From Pseudotamlana agarivorans (GTDB lineage: Bacteria > Bacteroidota > Bacteroidia > Flavobacteriales > Flavobacteriaceae): DNA of 64,000 bases. The position numbers were made by a program, and so were the translations under genes. Positions 35,281-44,022 of this stretch are shown one piece after another (the stretch's first letter is position 1; the number at the start of each line of letters is the position of its first letter). The stretch is taken from NCBI RefSeq assembly GCF_001642835.1, contig NZ_LXEI01000015.1, positions 52,906 to 116,905 on the forward strand, written 5' to 3'. A model generated the notes under the pieces. It saw only the letters and a list, made by a program, of their open reading frames with translations, ran no database searches and was not told where the DNA came from.

Positions 35281-36513
35281 ATGAGTGTATTTAAAGTTTT
35301 TGGAAGTTTAGTTAAGGATAGTCTAGCGACCATCACACGTGGTTCTTTACGATACCATATTTGGATGGGGGCATTAACCTTTGTGATGTTAGTGGGGATG
35401 TATTGTTATTCTATTCAGTTATCTGAGGGCTTGAGTGTTACTGGGATGAGCGATCGTGTGAGTTGGGGCTTGTATATCTCTAATTTTACCTTTTTAGTAG
35501 GGGTCGCCGCGGCGGCAGTCATGCTTGTTATGCCCACTTATGTTTTACATGATGTAGATTTTAAGCAAGCTGTTTTAATTGGCGAAGGGCTTGCGGTTGC
35601 CGCATTAATTATGTGTTTGGCCTTTGTGGTTGCCGATATGGGAGGGCCATCGGTTTTATGGCATATGATTCCTGGAATAGGTGTGTTTAATTTTCCCAAT
35701 TCCATGCTCACATGGGACGTAATCGTGCTTAATGGTTACCTGTTTTTAAATATTACCATACCACTTTATATTTTATTTAGACATTACCAAGGTAAGGAAG
35801 CGAAATCTAGCGTTTACGTGCCTGGAGCCATTTTATCGGTGTTTTGGGCTGTTGGAATTCATTTAGTTACGGCCTTTTTATATCAAGGCTTACAAGCGCG
35901 TCCGTTTTGGAATAATGCGCTTTTGGGACCACGATTTTTAGCATCGGCTTTTGCTGCAGGACCAGCACTCATTATATTGGTATTGGCTATTATTAGAAAT
36001 TTCACAGCCTTTAAAGTGCAGGATAGAACACTAAGAAAAATTGCTATGGTAGTAACTGTAGCTGCTCAAATCAATTTAATTATGTTGATTTCGGAGTTGT
36101 TTAAAGAGTTTTATGCACCAACACACCACAGTGAAAGTGCTTATTATTTATTCTTCGGATTACATGGGAAAGATGCCTTGTTACCTTGGATTTGGACTGC
36201 TATTCCTCTTAACGTTCTAGCCACCGTATTGTTGACTTTTCACAAGCTCAGAAATAACTTTAAAGTGCTATTCTTTTGTTGTTTTATACTTTTTATAGCC
36301 ATTTGGATTGAAAAAGGTTTCGGTTTAATTGTGCCAGGTTTTATTCCTGGGCCTTATGGAAAAATAGTGGAATACACTCCAACTCGTATTGAAATAGGTG
36401 TGACTTTAGGAATTTGGGCCATGGGAGCTTTTATATTTACCATTCTTGCAAAAACCGCTATTGGAATTGAATTAGGCGAGTTGAGGTACAAGGGAAAAAG
36501 TAAAAACGTTTGA
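35281..36513 (+). CDS. NrfD/PsrC-like quinol oxidase membrane subunit
   Basis: A 410-residue inner-membrane protein with about nine to ten helices: WMGALTFVMLVGMYCYSIQL, NFTFLVGVAAAAVMLVMPTY, AVLIGEGLAVAALIMCLAFV, DVIVLNGYLFLNITIPLYIL and later ones. The pattern matches NrfD/PsrC/HybB, which oxidise menaquinol and feed a partner ferredoxin subunit, here the upstream NrfC-like protein. Together they would replace NapC/NapGH as quinol oxidase for Nap. Ends 136 bases before the FNR-like gene. Confidence 0.9.
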   Translation: MSVFKVFGSLVKDSLATITRGSLRYHIWMGALTFVMLVGMYCYSIQLSEGLSVTGMSDRVSWGLYISNFTFLVGVAAAAVMLVMPTYVLHDVDFKQAVLIGEGLAVAALIMCLAFVVADMGGPSVLWHMIPGIGVFNFPNSMLTWDVIVLNGYLFLNITIPLYILFRHYQGKEAKSSVYVPGAILSVFWAVGIHLVTAFLYQGLQARPFWNNALLGPRFLASAFAAGPALIILVLAIIRNFTAFKVQDRTLRKIAMVVTVAAQINLIMLISELFKEFYAPTHHSESAYYLFFGLHGKDALLPWIWTAIPLNVLATVLLTFHKLRNNFKVLFFCCFILFIAIWIEKGFGLIVPGFIPGPYGKIVEYTPTRIEIGVTLGIWAMGAFIFTILAKTAIGIELGELRYKGKSKNV

Positions 36514-36600
36514 TATTTCTGAATATAAAGCATCTAAAACATCAATTGAATAATTTCGGTTGGTGTTTTTTGTTATACTCTTAAAAATAAGGGGTTTGTT

Positions 36601-36650
36601 TATAGAACTAAGTATTATTACTTACTTTTGAAGGAGATATTAGTTCTATA
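36601..36650 (+). promoter_or_regulatory. Promoter and operator region of the FNR-like gene
   Basis: TAAGTATTATTACTTA at 36609-36624 is an imperfect copy of the palindrome at nrtA and the globin gene, and TACTTTTG at 36623-36630 fits the -7 consensus, so the palindrome ends on the -7 box. TATAGAACTA at 36601-36610 and TAGTTCTATA at 36641-36650 are perfect inverted arms that bracket the promoter; the right arm ends at the A of the start codon. Autoregulation is the natural reading. Confidence 0.65.
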
Positions 36651-37399
36651 TGCCTTTAACATCTTCACATACACATTCTAAAAATAAAGCACTTAGCAGC
36701 GTCTCTTGCGAGTCATGTGAAAATGTAAATTGTATCATTCATAGAAGTCTACGCGGTAATAGCGATGCTGAATATATAAAAAGCAAAAGTACTTTAAGAT
36801 GTAAAAAAGGACAGCAATTTGTCATGGAAGGCGCTCCTGTAAATGGTCTGTTTTTTATTTTAAAAGGTGTTGTTAAAGTATTCAGAACAGGTATAAACGG
36901 ACGAGAGCAAATTGTACGCTTTGCAAAGGAAGGCGAGATTGTTGGTCATCGTGGATTTGGTACCGAAGAGTATTATTCTATCGGAGCTATTGCTTTAAAA
37001 GATACGGTTTTGTGCTATTTTTCAAAGGATGTGCTTCAGGAAGCCTTGCTTGAAAATCCTTCGTTTGCCTATGATATGATGCTGTTTTATGCCAATGAAT
37101 TAAACCGTAGCGAGAACAAAGTGAAGTCTATATCACAAATGACCGTTCGTGAGCGCGTTATTGATACTTTATTGTATATCCATAGAAAATTTGGTGATCT
37201 CCGCGGATTTATAAATTTACCGCTTAGCAGAAAAGAATATGCCGATTACGCAGGTACTACCGAAGAGCAGGTTATTCGTGTGCTTTCAGCTCTCAAAAAA
37301 GAAAAACTAATCAGCACGCAAGGTAAGAAAGTAGGTATCAATGATGCTCAATTACTTAAAAAAGAGATTAGTGAGCACAATTTCTTCTTAGATACTTAG
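36650..37399 (+). CDS. Crp/FNR-family regulator with FNR-like cysteine set
   Basis: A 249-residue regulator. The N-terminus carries C20, C23 and C28 (CESCENVNC), and C122 lies in DTVLCYFSKD in the beta-roll. E. coli FNR uses C20, C23, C29 and C122 to bind its oxygen-sensing [4Fe-4S] cluster, so an oxygen- or NO-sensing cluster is likely. The cNMP-like fold spans residues 45-150 (GQQFVMEGAPVNGLFFILKG), and the C-terminal HTH is LPLSRKEYADYAGTTEEQV. The gene lies between nap and the globin operon and probably controls both and nrt through the shared palindrome. Confidence 0.88.
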   Translation: MPLTSSHTHSKNKALSSVSCESCENVNCIIHRSLRGNSDAEYIKSKSTLRCKKGQQFVMEGAPVNGLFFILKGVVKVFRTGINGREQIVRFAKEGEIVGHRGFGTEEYYSIGAIALKDTVLCYFSKDVLQEALLENPSFAYDMMLFYANELNRSENKVKSISQMTVRERVIDTLLYIHRKFGDLRGFINLPLSRKEYADYAGTTEEQVIRVLSALKKEKLISTQGKKVGINDAQLLKKEISEHNFFLDT

Positions 37400-37533
37400 T
37401 TTTTAAAACTTTACGTCTAATAAACTCATAAATAGACGTTTTCTATTAAAAACTGTGTTTTCGTAGTTTTTATACTGTTATAAAAGATGGTTTTCTGCTG
37501 TTTTATAACATGATAATTTAGGGTTTCAACTTA

Positions 37534-37565
37534 TACATTTGTTACAAATAAGTATTAATACTTAT
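37534..37565 (+). promoter_or_regulatory. Promoter and palindromic operator of the globin operon
   Basis: TACATTTG (37534-37541) fits the -7 box. ATAAGTATTAATACTTAT (37548-37565) is a perfect 18-bp palindrome beginning just past it, at the expected transcription start. The same box-to-palindrome spacing occurs at nrtA. Confidence 0.75.
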
Positions 37566-37592
37566 TTAATTTAACCTAACAAACTATAAAAT

Positions 37593-38006
37593 ATGGAGCC
37601 AAAAACAATTACACTAGTTCAAGATTCTTTTGCTAAAGTGAAGCCAATTGCATCGACTGCAGCTGAAATTTTTTATAAGAAACTTTTTGAATTAGATCCC
37701 CAATTAAAACCACTATTTCCTAGTGATAAAGAAGCCATGAGTACTCAAGGAAATAAACTCATGACTATGCTTGGTGCGGCTGTAGCAGGATTAAATAATT
37801 TAGATGCCTTAATCCCTGTCTTAAAGGATTTAGGTAAACGCCACGTAGGTTATAACGTCAAACCAAGTCATTACAATACGGTGGGTGAAGCGCTTCTTGA
37901 TACGCTTGCTGTTGGTTTGGGTGATGATTTTACACCCGAAGTTAAAACGGCTTGGACAACGGTATATGGTACCATGTCTGGCGTTATGATCGAAGCCGCT
38001 TATTAA
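37593..38006 (+). CDS. Single-domain globin
   Basis: A 137-residue bacterial haemoglobin of the Vitreoscilla/flavohaemoglobin globin-domain type. Conserved marks: FYKKLFELDPQLKPLF (B-C region with the CD Phe), the proximal His in GKRHVGYNVKPSHY, and the C-terminal helix TVYGTMSGVMIEAA. No FAD or NAD domain is attached, so it needs a separate reductase; the reductase encoded three genes downstream is the obvious candidate. Such globins convert NO to nitrate or bind O2 and NO. First gene of a five-gene operon under the TAAGTATTAATACTTA operator. Confidence 0.92.
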   Translation: MEPKTITLVQDSFAKVKPIASTAAEIFYKKLFELDPQLKPLFPSDKEAMSTQGNKLMTMLGAAVAGLNNLDALIPVLKDLGKRHVGYNVKPSHYNTVGEALLDTLAVGLGDDFTPEVKTAWTTVYGTMSGVMIEAAY

Positions 38007-38025
38007 TTAACAAATCTTACAGTTT

Positions 38026-38835
38026 ATGAAAGTAATAACTACCTATATAATTATATGTTTTTCAGTATTAATCGTGTCTTGTGGAGGTGTTCCAGAGGAA
38101 AAATCGGAGTCTGCTGGCGAAGAAAAAGTCTTTGCTGTTGATGAGGTTTTAGAAATGGTATCCAAAGAAAACGATGTTACCCGAACCTTATATACCAAAG
38201 CAATTGTTGGTAAAGGAAAACTTCAAGGTATGAAGTTTGATGAAGACTGGCGTAAGGATGATGTAGAAGCAGGGCCGCTACCAGCCCTGTTTTTAAGAGG
38301 TGTAGCCTCAAGTATTAGAAAAGGCCCAGTGCCACTAGGCTTGTATTTGGGTTCGGATTTCCCAGTAAATGCTGCTAATAAGTTTGAAGGCAAGCAAGCC
38401 GATTTATTTCAGAAAATAAAAAAGGATCAGAAACCAGAATTTTTTTATGATGAAGAACAAAAGCTGCATACCGCTATGTTTGCCGATTTAGCAAGTGCCG
38501 ATGCTTGTGTAACCTGTCACAATAAACATCCGCAAACCACAAAAACCGATTGGAAATTAGGAGATGTTATGGGGGCAACCACCTGGCAATATCCTAAAGA
38601 CTCGCTAACCTATAAAGAGACGGTTGCTGTTTTAAATGCTTATGCTAAAGGTACTGTAGATATATATATGGCATACTTAGATGAGATTGAAGATTTTAAA
38701 ACCAGCGAGAAACCAGAAATCGGTGACAAATGGCCTGAAGACGGCAAGTATCTACCATCTGCTGAAGTGTTTTTAGATAGTGTTAAAAAACTGTCTTCCT
38801 ATGAAACTATGAAGCATTTAATAGTATCGAAATAA
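38026..38835 (+). CDS. DUF3365 (Tll0287-like) haem lipoprotein
   Basis: A 269-residue lipoprotein with signal peptide and lipobox (CFSVLIVSCGG). The body matches DUF3365: YTKAIVGKGKLQGMKFDEDW, ASSIRKGPVPLGLYLGSDFP, NKFEGKQADLFQKIKKD and a single c-type haem motif in DACVTCHNKHPQT. Family members are periplasmic haem sensors or electron-transfer modules. It follows the globin gene by 19 bases, so it is part of the same transcript. Sensor of NO or redox state is an inference. Confidence 0.87.
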   Translation: MKVITTYIIICFSVLIVSCGGVPEEKSESAGEEKVFAVDEVLEMVSKENDVTRTLYTKAIVGKGKLQGMKFDEDWRKDDVEAGPLPALFLRGVASSIRKGPVPLGLYLGSDFPVNAANKFEGKQADLFQKIKKDQKPEFFYDEEQKLHTAMFADLASADACVTCHNKHPQTTKTDWKLGDVMGATTWQYPKDSLTYKETVAVLNAYAKGTVDIYMAYLDEIEDFKTSEKPEIGDKWPEDGKYLPSAEVFLDSVKKLSSYETMKHLIVSK

Positions 38836-38923
38836 GGTGTAAACCCTTAATTGCCTGTCCTTTTTTTATGGATTAAAAGGAAGAACCTATCGCATATTTA
38901 ATAAAAAAATCATCTAAATATTT

Positions 38924-39403
38924 ATGGTCGTCATTAATAAATCCACGCTAGTGGGATTGATACTATTATGTGCCTACCTCTTGCAATATTTTTTGAATTT
39001 GCAGTGGACATGGTTGTTTGAGCTTCAGCAACAAGAGCTATTCAAACGTTGGTCGGGTCTTGTGTTGGCTTTATTTATCGCATTCCAATGGCTTTTAACT
39101 TTCACACGGGTTATTAAAAAACTTCGAAAGCACGCCATGACTACACAAAGCATGCATAAATGGATTGGAGCCATCAGCCCTTTATTGTTTTACATACACA
39201 GTATGACTTTTGGTTATGGATATTTGCTTATGTTATCATACATATTTTTCACAAATACACTCATTGGGTATTTCAATTTAGATGTTATAAAAAATAATAG
39301 CGATTTATTGTTTAAAAGTTGGATGATTGTTCACGTAGCATTATCCATAATAGTTACCATAATCATGGTATTTCATATCACGATGGTATTCTATTATAAA
39401 TAA
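38924..39403 (+). CDS. Four-helix membrane protein, possible haem b carrier
   Basis: A 159-residue inner-membrane protein with four hydrophobic helices (STLVGLILLCAYLLQYFL; GLVLALFIAFQWLLTF; WIGAISPLLFYIHSMTFGYG; MIVHVALSIIVTIIMVFHIT). His residues in HKWIG, YIHSM, IVHVAL and FHITM are placed to ligate two haems, resembling ferric-reductase-like or cytochrome b transmembrane domains. No family was identified. Between a haem lipoprotein and a flavin reductase it may pass electrons across the membrane. Confidence 0.7.
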   Translation: MVVINKSTLVGLILLCAYLLQYFLNLQWTWLFELQQQELFKRWSGLVLALFIAFQWLLTFTRVIKKLRKHAMTTQSMHKWIGAISPLLFYIHSMTFGYGYLLMLSYIFFTNTLIGYFNLDVIKNNSDLLFKSWMIVHVALSIIVTIIMVFHITMVFYYK

Positions 39404-39410
39404 ACTAGAT

Positions 39411-40439
39411 ATGAAATTACTTATAAAAGATATTATTAAAGAAACCAATGATGCTGTAAGTCTGTGTTTTAAAAACGGAAATTTCTTTAAAAAGTTAAAG
39501 TATAAACCAGGGCAATTTCTAACTATTCATGTGCCTATTGATAAAACGGTACATAAACGGGCTTACTCCTTTAGTAGTAATCCTTATACCGATAAGGATT
39601 TAAAAATAACCATCAAAAGAGTTGAAAATGGCTTGGTTTCCAATTTTGTACACGATTATTTAAGGGTTGGTGACAAGTTGGTGGTTGATGATCCTGCGGG
39701 GTCATTTTTGGTTGAACCTCAGGTGCATGAACGAAACCAGTATGTGTTGTTCGCCGGTGGTAGTGGTATTACGCCTATGTTTTCAATAGTGAAATCTATT
39801 TTATCTGAAGAAAAACAGTCTAAAATATTATTGGTTTATGCCAATCAAAACTCGGAGTCCATTATTTTTCATGAGGAAATTAAAGCCCTAGAAATTAGTC
39901 ACCCAGATCATTTTAAAGTTGAGCATATTTTGTCTTCTGTTGATGAGTCAAAAGAAAATTACCATTCAGGTTTAATCAATGCAGGCTTATTAATTAAAAT
40001 TTTTGCAAAACACCAACTAGATTTTGCCGACCATGTATATATGATTTGCGGCCCATCAGGTTATATGGAAAAAGCTAAAGAGCTCCTAAAAAACCAAGGC
40101 ATCTCAAGAGAACAAATAAAAATTGAAGTTTTTAAGGCAGCACCTGTTAAAGTTACTGGTAAGAATCTAGTTAGCAACGTCACTTTAAAAATTAATGGCG
40201 ATATAAAACAATTTAAGACTAGGGGGGATCAATCTATTTTACAACAAGCCATGTCTGAAAATATTGTGATTCCCTATTCTTGCCGTTCCGGTATGTGTTC
40301 TACTTGTAAAGCCCAATGTGTTTCGGGAGAAATAACCATGACCGAGGGACATCTATTATCTGATGAAGAGGTATCTCAAGGTCAAATTTTAACCTGTGTG
40401 AGTTATCCTGCAAGTGAAGAAGTTATGATCGAATTTTAA
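39411..40439 (+). CDS. Flavin/NAD(P)H reductase with 2Fe-2S ferredoxin domain
   Basis: A 342-residue cytosolic oxidoreductase of the PaaE/Hmp-reductase class. Residues 1-100 bind FAD (KRAYSFSSNP), 105-225 bind NAD(P)H (FAGGSGITPMFSIVKSIL, MICGPSGYMEKAKELL), and 255-342 form a plant-type [2Fe-2S] domain with ligands in CRSGMCSTCKAQC and a final Cys in LTCVSYP. It starts seven bases after the 4-TM gene. It is a candidate donor for the globin (as in flavohaemoglobin, but split) and for the 4-TM protein. Confidence 0.92.
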   Translation: MKLLIKDIIKETNDAVSLCFKNGNFFKKLKYKPGQFLTIHVPIDKTVHKRAYSFSSNPYTDKDLKITIKRVENGLVSNFVHDYLRVGDKLVVDDPAGSFLVEPQVHERNQYVLFAGGSGITPMFSIVKSILSEEKQSKILLVYANQNSESIIFHEEIKALEISHPDHFKVEHILSSVDESKENYHSGLINAGLLIKIFAKHQLDFADHVYMICGPSGYMEKAKELLKNQGISREQIKIEVFKAAPVKVTGKNLVSNVTLKINGDIKQFKTRGDQSILQQAMSENIVIPYSCRSGMCSTCKAQCVSGEITMTEGHLLSDEEVSQGQILTCVSYPASEEVMIEF

Positions 40440-40459
40440 TTATCAAAAAAACAAATGAC

Positions 40460-41167
40460 ATGTTTAAAGTAAGTCCGTTGCGAAAAAGACAAGTTATAGG
40501 AAGTGTTATAGGTGTGGTTCTGGGGGCTGTGATGTTTTATGTTTTAACCTTAGATTCAACCGAGCAATATGTGTCTATAGGACCGATGAATACGGGGCAT
40601 CAGGAATTATCATGTTTTGCTTGTCATGCCGATGCTAGGGGGAATCTCCTTCAGCAAATACAATCAAACATATCGCATGCTGTTGGAGCTAGGGAAGATG
40701 GTGTCGATTTCGGAACCCAAGATGTAACTGTAGATAATTGTCTTCAATGTCATGATCGGGCAAACGATAGGCATCCTACACACCGTTTTAAGGAGCCTCG
40801 ATTTAAAGATGCTGTTAAAGAAATAAATGCTACCACTTGTATAACCTGTCATACCGAACACCAAGAAGAGCGTGTTTCGGTGGCCTCGATTGATTATTGT
40901 AAAAATTGTCATCAAGAATTGGAAGTGGAAAATGATCCTCTAGATATCTCTCATAAAGCTATTATTGCTAAAAAAGATTGGTTCACTTGTATTCAATGTC
41001 ATGATTTTCACGGGAATCACCGTTACGATGTTCCAGAAAAAATGTCGGATACCATTCCTTTAAAACAAATTCAACAGTATTTTGATGGAGGAGCAGATCC
41101 TTATGGTGATAATAAAAAGTACAAAGCACTCTCTCAGGAAGCTTGGCTAGAATCTTTAGAAAAATAA
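40460..41167 (+). CDS. Pentaheme cytochrome c
   Basis: A 235-residue membrane-anchored periplasmic cytochrome. An N-terminal helix (VIGSVIGVVLGAVMFYVL) is followed by five haem motifs: CFACH, CLQCH, CITCH, CKNCH and CIQCH. It is not NapB, NapC or NrfA by any visible signature; the spacing resembles small multiheme electron carriers. As last gene of the globin operon it is the likely periplasmic end of the chain flavin reductase to 4-TM protein to cytochrome. The terminal acceptor is unknown. Confidence 0.87.
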   Translation: MFKVSPLRKRQVIGSVIGVVLGAVMFYVLTLDSTEQYVSIGPMNTGHQELSCFACHADARGNLLQQIQSNISHAVGAREDGVDFGTQDVTVDNCLQCHDRANDRHPTHRFKEPRFKDAVKEINATTCITCHTEHQEERVSVASIDYCKNCHQELEVENDPLDISHKAIIAKKDWFTCIQCHDFHGNHRYDVPEKMSDTIPLKQIQQYFDGGADPYGDNKKYKALSQEAWLESLEK

Positions 41168-41270
41168 TATCATGAAAATCTTTCTACGTATTTATAGGCG
41201 TCCATACTATTATTATAGTAGGTTTTAAGTACTTAATTTTAAAAACTACGTATTTATCAGTAAAATTAGA

Positions 41271-41304
41271 AGCATTACTTAGTAATTTAAGTAATGCTTT
41301 TTTT
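41271..41304 (+). terminator. Rho-independent terminator of the globin operon
   Basis: AGCATTACTTA pairs with TAAGTAATGCT and is followed by a seven-base T run. Confidence 0.9.
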
Positions 41305-41434
41305 GTGTGCTTAGGTATTTATTTTGTTGTTAGTCAATGTATTGTGGTTGTTTTATGGGTTTTAGCAGGTTTATTGCTGTTAAAAAAGAGGATTGTATAT
41401 GGGTAATCACATGATCTGTCACGTAGACTACTTA

Positions 41435-41465
41435 TATATTTGTCATGTATAAGTATTAATACTTA
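41435..41465 (+). promoter_or_regulatory. Promoter and palindromic operator of nrtA
   Basis: TATATTTG (41435-41442) is the -7 box, and TAAGTATTAATACTTA (41450-41465) begins eight bases downstream, identical in sequence and spacing to the site at the globin gene. A second, weaker -7-like TAGTTTAA overlaps its end, so activation from that start is an alternative to repression. Confidence 0.75.
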
Positions 41466-41487
41466 GTTTAATCAAAATCAAACACAG

Positions 41488-42882
41488 ATGAAATCATTAT
41501 TCAAAAAATCAACATTAATCTTACCAGTAGCAGTTTTACTGTTTTCTTGTGGTAATAAAGAGAAGAAGCAAACGATTGCCGAAAACGTTGTGACTGAAAC
41601 TTCAAAAACAAAAACATTAGATATTGAAAAGCCACAATTAACTTTTGGTTTTATCAAATTAACAGATATGGCGCCTTTAGCAATTGCTAAGGAAAAAGGA
41701 TTTTTCGAAGATGAAGGTTTATTTGTATCTGTTGAAGCACAATCAAACTGGAAAAATGTTTTAGACCGCGTGATCGACGGACAATTAGATGGTTCGCACA
41801 TGTTAGCAGGACAGCCAATTGCAGCTGGAGCAGGTTTTGGAAGACAAGCGAAATTAGTAACTACCTTTTCTATGGATTTAAATGGAAACGGGATTACAGT
41901 TTCAAACGATGTTTGGTCTAAAATGAAGCCAAATGTACCTACCGATTCAGATGGTAAGCCAGTACATCCTATTAAAGCAGATGCTTTAAAACCAGTGATT
42001 AACGAATATAAAAACTCTGGAAAGCCTTTTAAAATGGGTATGGTATTCCCGGTATCAACACATAACTATGAAATTAGATATTGGTTAGCAGCAGCAGGAA
42101 TTAACCCTGGTATGTATACGGCCGATAATGTACAAGGACAAATTGATGCTGAAGTTTTACTTTCTGTAACGCCTCCGCCACAAATGCCAGCAACTTTAGA
42201 AGCAGGAACCATTTACGGATACTGTGTAGGTGAGCCATGGAATCAACAAGCGGTTTTTAAAGGTATTGGAGTGCCAGTAGTAACTAACTACGATATCTGG
42301 AAAAACAATCCTGAGAAAGTATTTGTAATGACTGAGAAGTTTATTGAAGAAAATCCAAATACAGCTATCGCCGTAACTAAAGCCTTAATTAGAGCAGGAA
42401 AATGGTTAGATGAGCCAAGCAATAGAGCTGAAGCTGTAAAAATCTTATCAATGTCTCAATACGTAGGAGCCGATGAAGCGGTAATCGCAAACTCTATGAC
42501 AGGTACTTTCGAATTTGAAAAAGGAGATAAGCGTGACATGCCGGACTTTAATGTATTCTACAAGTATAACGCAACTTATCCTTTCTACTCAGATGGTGTA
42601 TGGTTCTTAACTCAAATGCGTCGTTGGGGACAAATTCCTGAAGCGAAGTCAGCCGATTGGTATGCTGAAACCATTAAAGATATTTACAGACCAGATGTTT
42701 GGAATAAAGCAGCAAAACTTTTAGTAGAAGAAGGTCATATTCCAGCAGGAGATATCCCAACTACAGATGGTTACAAACCAGCAACAACAGATTTTATAGA
42801 CGGAAAAGTATATGATGGTAAAGATCCAATTTCATATATCAACAGTTTCTCAATAGGAAATAAAGATAAAGCAGTACAGTAA
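41488..42882 (+). CDS. nrtA: Nitrate ABC transporter substrate-binding lipoprotein
   Basis: A 464-residue lipoprotein (signal peptide then lipobox VLLFSCGN) of the NrtA/CmpA family. Signatures: [79 protein letters not shown] and [20 protein letters not shown]. NrtA binds nitrate or nitrite; CmpA binds bicarbonate, and the binding pocket cannot be told apart by eye, but the nap context favours nitrate. First gene of nrtABCD. Confidence 0.9.
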   Translation: MKSLFKKSTLILPVAVLLFSCGNKEKKQTIAENVVTETSKTKTLDIEKPQLTFGFIKLTDMAPLAIAKEKGFFEDEGLFVSVEAQSNWKNVLDRVIDGQLDGSHMLAGQPIAAGAGFGRQAKLVTTFSMDLNGNGITVSNDVWSKMKPNVPTDSDGKPVHPIKADALKPVINEYKNSGKPFKMGMVFPVSTHNYEIRYWLAAAGINPGMYTADNVQGQIDAEVLLSVTPPPQMPATLEAGTIYGYCVGEPWNQQAVFKGIGVPVVTNYDIWKNNPEKVFVMTEKFIEENPNTAIAVTKALIRAGKWLDEPSNRAEAVKILSMSQYVGADEAVIANSMTGTFEFEKGDKRDMPDFNVFYKYNATYPFYSDGVWFLTQMRRWGQIPEAKSADWYAETIKDIYRPDVWNKAAKLLVEEGHIPAGDIPTTDGYKPATTDFIDGKVYDGKDPISYINSFSIGNKDKAVQ

Positions 42883-42909
42883 TTAGTTAGACATTAAAAT
42901 TTTAGAATT

Positions 42910-44016
42910 ATGAAGCAAAGTATAACATTAGAAAAAGTATCCAAATTCATGGGATTCGGTTTTTTAACAACCTTAAAAGATTTATTTACAGGAAAACTAG
43001 AGAAGGAAGATTTTATCAACTTCTTACGTAAAGTTGTCGTACCTCTTGCTTCTATTCTATTATTTATTGGACTGTGGCAGTTGGGTGCAGAGGCGCTTTA
43101 CAACCGTGAAGCCGAATATAAAATTCAAACGGCTTTAACCGACCAAGGTCCAGAAGCTGCCGAAGCGATGAAAGCATGTATTGCCTCAGGCGATGTTAGT
43201 TGTCAGCCAAACACTTTACCATCACCTGGTCAAGTATGGGATTCTTACCAATCATTGTTAAGAGATCACCAAATTATTAGAGCTGATAAAGCGGCATTTA
43301 TTGAAAAAACAGCGGCTTTAAACGAAAAGCGTATCGCGGCAGGAAAAGACCCCATTACATATACTGGTAGACCATCATTTATCGATCAAATTGTAATGAG
43401 TTTAAAAACGGTATTCGCAGGGTTCTTATTAGCGTTATTTATTGCGATTCCAATCGGAATTCTAATCGGATTAAGTCCAACATTAAAAAGTGCTTTCAAC
43501 TGGTTTATTCAAATTTTTAAACCAGTGTCTCCAGTAGTGTGGTACTTATTAGTGTTCATGATTGTAAAAACGATTTTAATCGATTCAACCGAAGACAGTT
43601 CATTCATCATCTCATTCATAAGTGTAGGATTCTGTTCGATGTGGGCCACTTTAGTAAACACGGCTATGGGTGTAGCATCGGTAGATAAAGATTATATCAA
43701 TGTTGCCAAAGTATTGAAATTAGGACCTGTACAAAAGGTGTTTAAGGTGATTTTACCATCGTCTTTACCACTAATTTTCACCGGACTTAAAATTACTTTA
43801 TCTGTAGCTTGGATGGTATTAATTGCAATCGAATTATTAGCACAGAGTCCAGGTTTAGGATTGTTTGTTTGGGAAGAATTTCAAAATGGAGCAAACGATT
43901 CAAATTCAAAAATTATTGTAGCCATGTTTGTTATCGGAATCATCGGATTCTTATTAGACCGCATCATGTTAACCATTCAAAACTGGGTGTCATTCAATAA
44001 ATCGGAAGCTATTTAG
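42910..44016 (+). CDS. nrtB: Nitrate ABC transporter permease
   Basis: A 368-residue permease with a 150-residue N-terminal extension containing an extra helix (VVPLASILLFIGLWQLGAEA) and a long periplasmic loop (MKACIASGDVSCQPNTLPSP). The core has six helices and the EAA-type loop VAKVLKLGPVQKVFKVILPS. The end LDRIMLTIQNWVSFNKSEAI fits the NrtB/CmpB type. It is 27 bases after nrtA. Confidence 0.9.
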   Translation: MKQSITLEKVSKFMGFGFLTTLKDLFTGKLEKEDFINFLRKVVVPLASILLFIGLWQLGAEALYNREAEYKIQTALTDQGPEAAEAMKACIASGDVSCQPNTLPSPGQVWDSYQSLLRDHQIIRADKAAFIEKTAALNEKRIAAGKDPITYTGRPSFIDQIVMSLKTVFAGFLLALFIAIPIGILIGLSPTLKSAFNWFIQIFKPVSPVVWYLLVFMIVKTILIDSTEDSSFIISFISVGFCSMWATLVNTAMGVASVDKDYINVAKVLKLGPVQKVFKVILPSSLPLIFTGLKITLSVAWMVLIAIELLAQSPGLGLFVWEEFQNGANDSNSKIIVAMFVIGIIGFLLDRIMLTIQNWVSFNKSEAI

Positions 44017-44022
44017 AGGGAT

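Larger units (their letters stand above)
41168..41487 (+). promoter_or_regulatory. Intergenic region upstream of nrtA
   Basis: This 320-base gap holds, in order, a palindrome TTAAGTACTTAA (41225-41236) that contains fused TAAGTA half-sites, two direct copies of CTACGTATTTAT (near 41195 and 41246), the terminator at 41271-41304, and the nrtA promoter and operator. No open frame was recognised. Confidence 0.6.
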
